This document shows positions 62,257 to 64,000 of a DNA stretch of 64,000 nt, in pieces (position 1 is the stretch's first letter; each line of letters starts with the position of its first letter). The stretch is taken from contig OZ345383.1 in NCBI GenBank assembly GCA_977006965.1, positions 1 to 64,000 on the forward strand, given 5' to 3'. This stretch comes from Phymatolithon calcareum (Eukaryota > Rhodophyta > Florideophyceae > Hapalidiales). The notes beneath the pieces were generated by a model, which worked only from the letters and a program-made list of their open reading frames with translations, was not told the origin of the DNA and ran no database searches. The translations under genes and the position numbers were made by a program.

Positions 62257-64000
62257 ATGTGCGGCAGGAAGGATACAGCTACACTAGCTCACCAAGGCAG
62301 GTTAATCAAAATTATTCAGCCCGTTTTTCTTGGGCTGTTTGCTTTGTTCTTTATTCATCATGTAGTTCAAAGCGAACATGTGCGTTTATCCCGATCATTG
62401 CGCGGGAAGGGACCTCATCGGAGTACCCAAAACACACTGCCTGCAGTGCATGTGAACAAAGCCTTTGAAGGAGTGTCTCCAGTGGATGAGTGGAAGCCTC
62501 AAATCGCCGTTATACAGAAAGGGAATATGGAAACGCACAACGCAAAGACGCCGACGGTAAGTTACGTGAGACACCACAAGAAGACAAAGCCACAGCCAGC
62601 ACCCGCCGCTGGGTCCGGTCACACTCCGAGTGCTATGTACATGCCAGGGCTATCACCCTGGCATTCGAATGTATTTTATTTTGCAATGCCCAGTGGCCAT
62701 TGTTGCAGCCAGGTACACTGCAGATTCCATTGCGGTTCATCGAATACGTAGCCATTGCAAAAAGTGCCAACCTCACTCCAGATGACGTCAGGTCCCACTA
62801 TCTTTGTACGTACAGTTCGCTCATTTAACGCGTACTGACCTGTAATCACGCTGTAGATTAATCGTGTGCAACAACGCATATGTTCCGTAGTGTGCCACGA
62901 TGGTGCATCGAAGTGAGAGAAGAGTGGTGTGAATCGGTCGATTGAGCAGCAACAGATCCTCGCTTTGAAAAGGTCACCGTTCACTGCCTCTCCAACCTGT
63001 ACTGTACCCCTGTTATACTGGGTGTGGGCTCTTTCGGCAATATCGATGCCAAAGAGTGCTATCTCCAAGGAAATCGCTGAAGCACTGATGCCGTTTGTCG
63101 GCAAGGAACGACGTCTGGTGTGTGACAAAACGCTCGACCGCAGAATTGAGAAGGATTACCTCACCTGTCGCTGCCCCAAACCAGCGTGTTCCATTTCTAC
63201 TGTATCGTTTCTGGACAAGACTGAGTTCAACAACCGTTACGGGCACCTCAAAGTTGCTATGGTCGAGAAAGGACGGCCAAAGATCAAGATGAGACCGTCA
63301 TGCGCACGTATAAGGACGCTATAAGTGCAACTAAACTGCGCGGCGGCACCATTCGCTCTCATTTTCAGTTGCTATCACTTTCCGAGTACGACCTAGCCAT
63401 GTACGGGTACATCCGACTAGTGGTGATGAAGACTGTTCCCATATCAATGGTACAAGATTCTGATCTGCGCAAGATTTCTAGTATACCGTCAGCCTGGCGC
63501 CATTGACTGGCACTCGAGTTATCTTTCAACTTGTAATACTCGTTGAAAAGAGAATTGCTGATGAGCTATCAGGCACACAAGGCGCCGTGATGTACGATGG
63601 GTGGTCGTGTAACAACACTCTCTACGTTGCAGCTATTGCATCTTACTGCACCACTATTACTGCACGAGCCGGTACAGCACCGTTCACTGAGTCTAAAGTT
63701 GACGAGTTTGAATGTTCATTGCGGTTCCTGGAACCATTGCAAATCCTATTGTTGCGGCAGCAGCCATTGCAATGCCCATTGGTATCTTATCGCGAGCGAA
63801 ATGGGCAATGGGCATTGTCAGAAGTCTGGCAATGCTAACCAATAGCATTGTTAAGAGCCCTGGTACATGCCAAAGCCGGCGCACACTATTGGTAGAAGGC
63901 ATTCTGGAAATTACGTTTTCAAAACGCACTCCGCAGACTCCAGGGCGTCGAACAGCACGGGGAACCAGAAGGATAGCCAACAGCAGACGTCTTGTTTTCC
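62257..64000 (+). CDS. Membrane-anchored protein, interrupted by a hAT element; runs off window
   Basis: The frame opens at ATG 62257. Residues 1-17 are basic, about 18-37 a hydrophobic segment (LGLFALFFIHHVV), then a hydrophilic, Pro/Lys-rich stretch: the plan of a type II (Golgi-like) protein with a stem. The frame enters the hAT element at 62645. If element plus one TSD copy is skipped, codon CCA is rebuilt from 62644, 63871 and 63872 and the frame stays open for 42 more codons to the window edge. Alternatively GTAAGT at 62557 is an intron donor and the element lies in an intron. Catalytic domain, if any, lies beyond the window; function unknown. Confidence 0.45.
62645..63862 (+). mobile_element. 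hAT-like DNA transposon with perfect 8-bp target-site duplication
   Basis: 1218 bp. Left end CAGGGCTATCACCC, right end complement CAGGGCTCTTAAC. Flanked by identical octamers GTACATGC (62637-62644 and 63863-63870), the hAT TSD length. Subterminal zones (62684-62760 and 63730-63850) are rich in CCATTGCAAT-type words, as in the 553-bp element at 11.2 kb. Between them is a decayed hAT transposase, truncated before the C-terminal dimerisation region. The perfect TSD says the insertion is fairly recent. Confidence 0.9.
62929..63735 (+). pseudogene. hAT transposase remnant
   Basis: Three successive frames. The first holds a BED-like zinc pattern (YLTCRCPKPAC ... NNRYGHLK). The second has YGYIRLVVMKTVPISMVQDS and DLRKISSI, the 'W-V ... 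P-F-S-V ... R' region of hAT transposases. The third has QGAVMYDGWSCNNTLYVAAI, which carries the catalytic Asp region (DGWS). The later catalytic Glu and the dimerisation domain are missing. At least two frameshifts, so not active. Confidence 0.75.

Noticed and set aside
62061-62468. A 135-codon frame as a gene
   Set aside because: It overlaps the membrane-anchored frame at 62257 in another register and has no recognisable features.

Overview
The window is the left end of a chromosome of a eukaryote. It opens with about 1.04 kb of tandem CCCTATT (G strand AATAGGG), then about 43 kb of decayed, mutually nested retroelements with one host gene among them, and from about 45.9 kb passes into ordinary gene territory. 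Spliceosomal introns with GTAAGT/GTATGT donors, a cytosolic ribosomal protein uL14, an XPD/Rad3 helicase and a stand-alone hedgehog-type Hint (Hog) protein show a nuclear genome. Compact, mostly intronless genes, a Hog protein without a hedgehog signal domain and Copia elements fit a red alga or a similar protist; that placement is inference.

Layout. 1-1156: telomere plus a degenerate telomeric block. 2.7-44.6 kb: retroelement layer. It holds a Ty3/gypsy copy (about 4.9-9.1 kb, minus), two Ty1/copia copies (29.3-31.8 kb minus; 34.4-36.2 kb plus) and many non-LTR copies. I name the non-LTR families by their 3' ends: LINE-A1 (ends TTAATAAATTCCAAATTC), LINE-A2 (ends GGGGCTTTAAAAA), LINE-A3 (ends near GAGGGCGCTCATATAAAC), LINE-B (ends ATATCCCC, no poly-A), two RTE-like tails ((GAAT)n and (ATC)n) and an I-like family with RNase H and an (AAAG)n tail. 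Target-site duplications (TSDs) of 12-15 bp can be read for several copies, and most targets are other LINE copies, so relative ages can be read. One intact host gene, a secreted cysteine-rich protein with one intron (15.4-16.2 kb), sits in this layer.

45.9-64 kb: gene layer. In order: a Tudor-like/coiled-coil protein (+), uL14 (minus, three exons), a WD40/coiled-coil protein (+, divergent from uL14), XPD (minus, convergent with it), a Mutator-like element with 70-bp inverted ends and a 10-bp TSD, decayed LINE tails, the Hog protein (+), and the start of a membrane-anchored reading frame split by a hAT element with a perfect 8-bp TSD. A second, non-autonomous hAT copy lies inside the LINE-A1 copy at 11.2-11.7 kb; both hAT copies share GCAAT-rich subterminal sequence.

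The host genes serve general functions (translation, transcription and repair through TFIIH, probable chromatin or RNA binding, secretion) and form no operon-like unit. I see no CRISPR array, no convincing tRNA and no rRNA. The most novel material is the set of DNA transposons, the telomere unit, the Hog protein that lacks its catalytic Thr and His, and the Copia-LINE fused reading frame.
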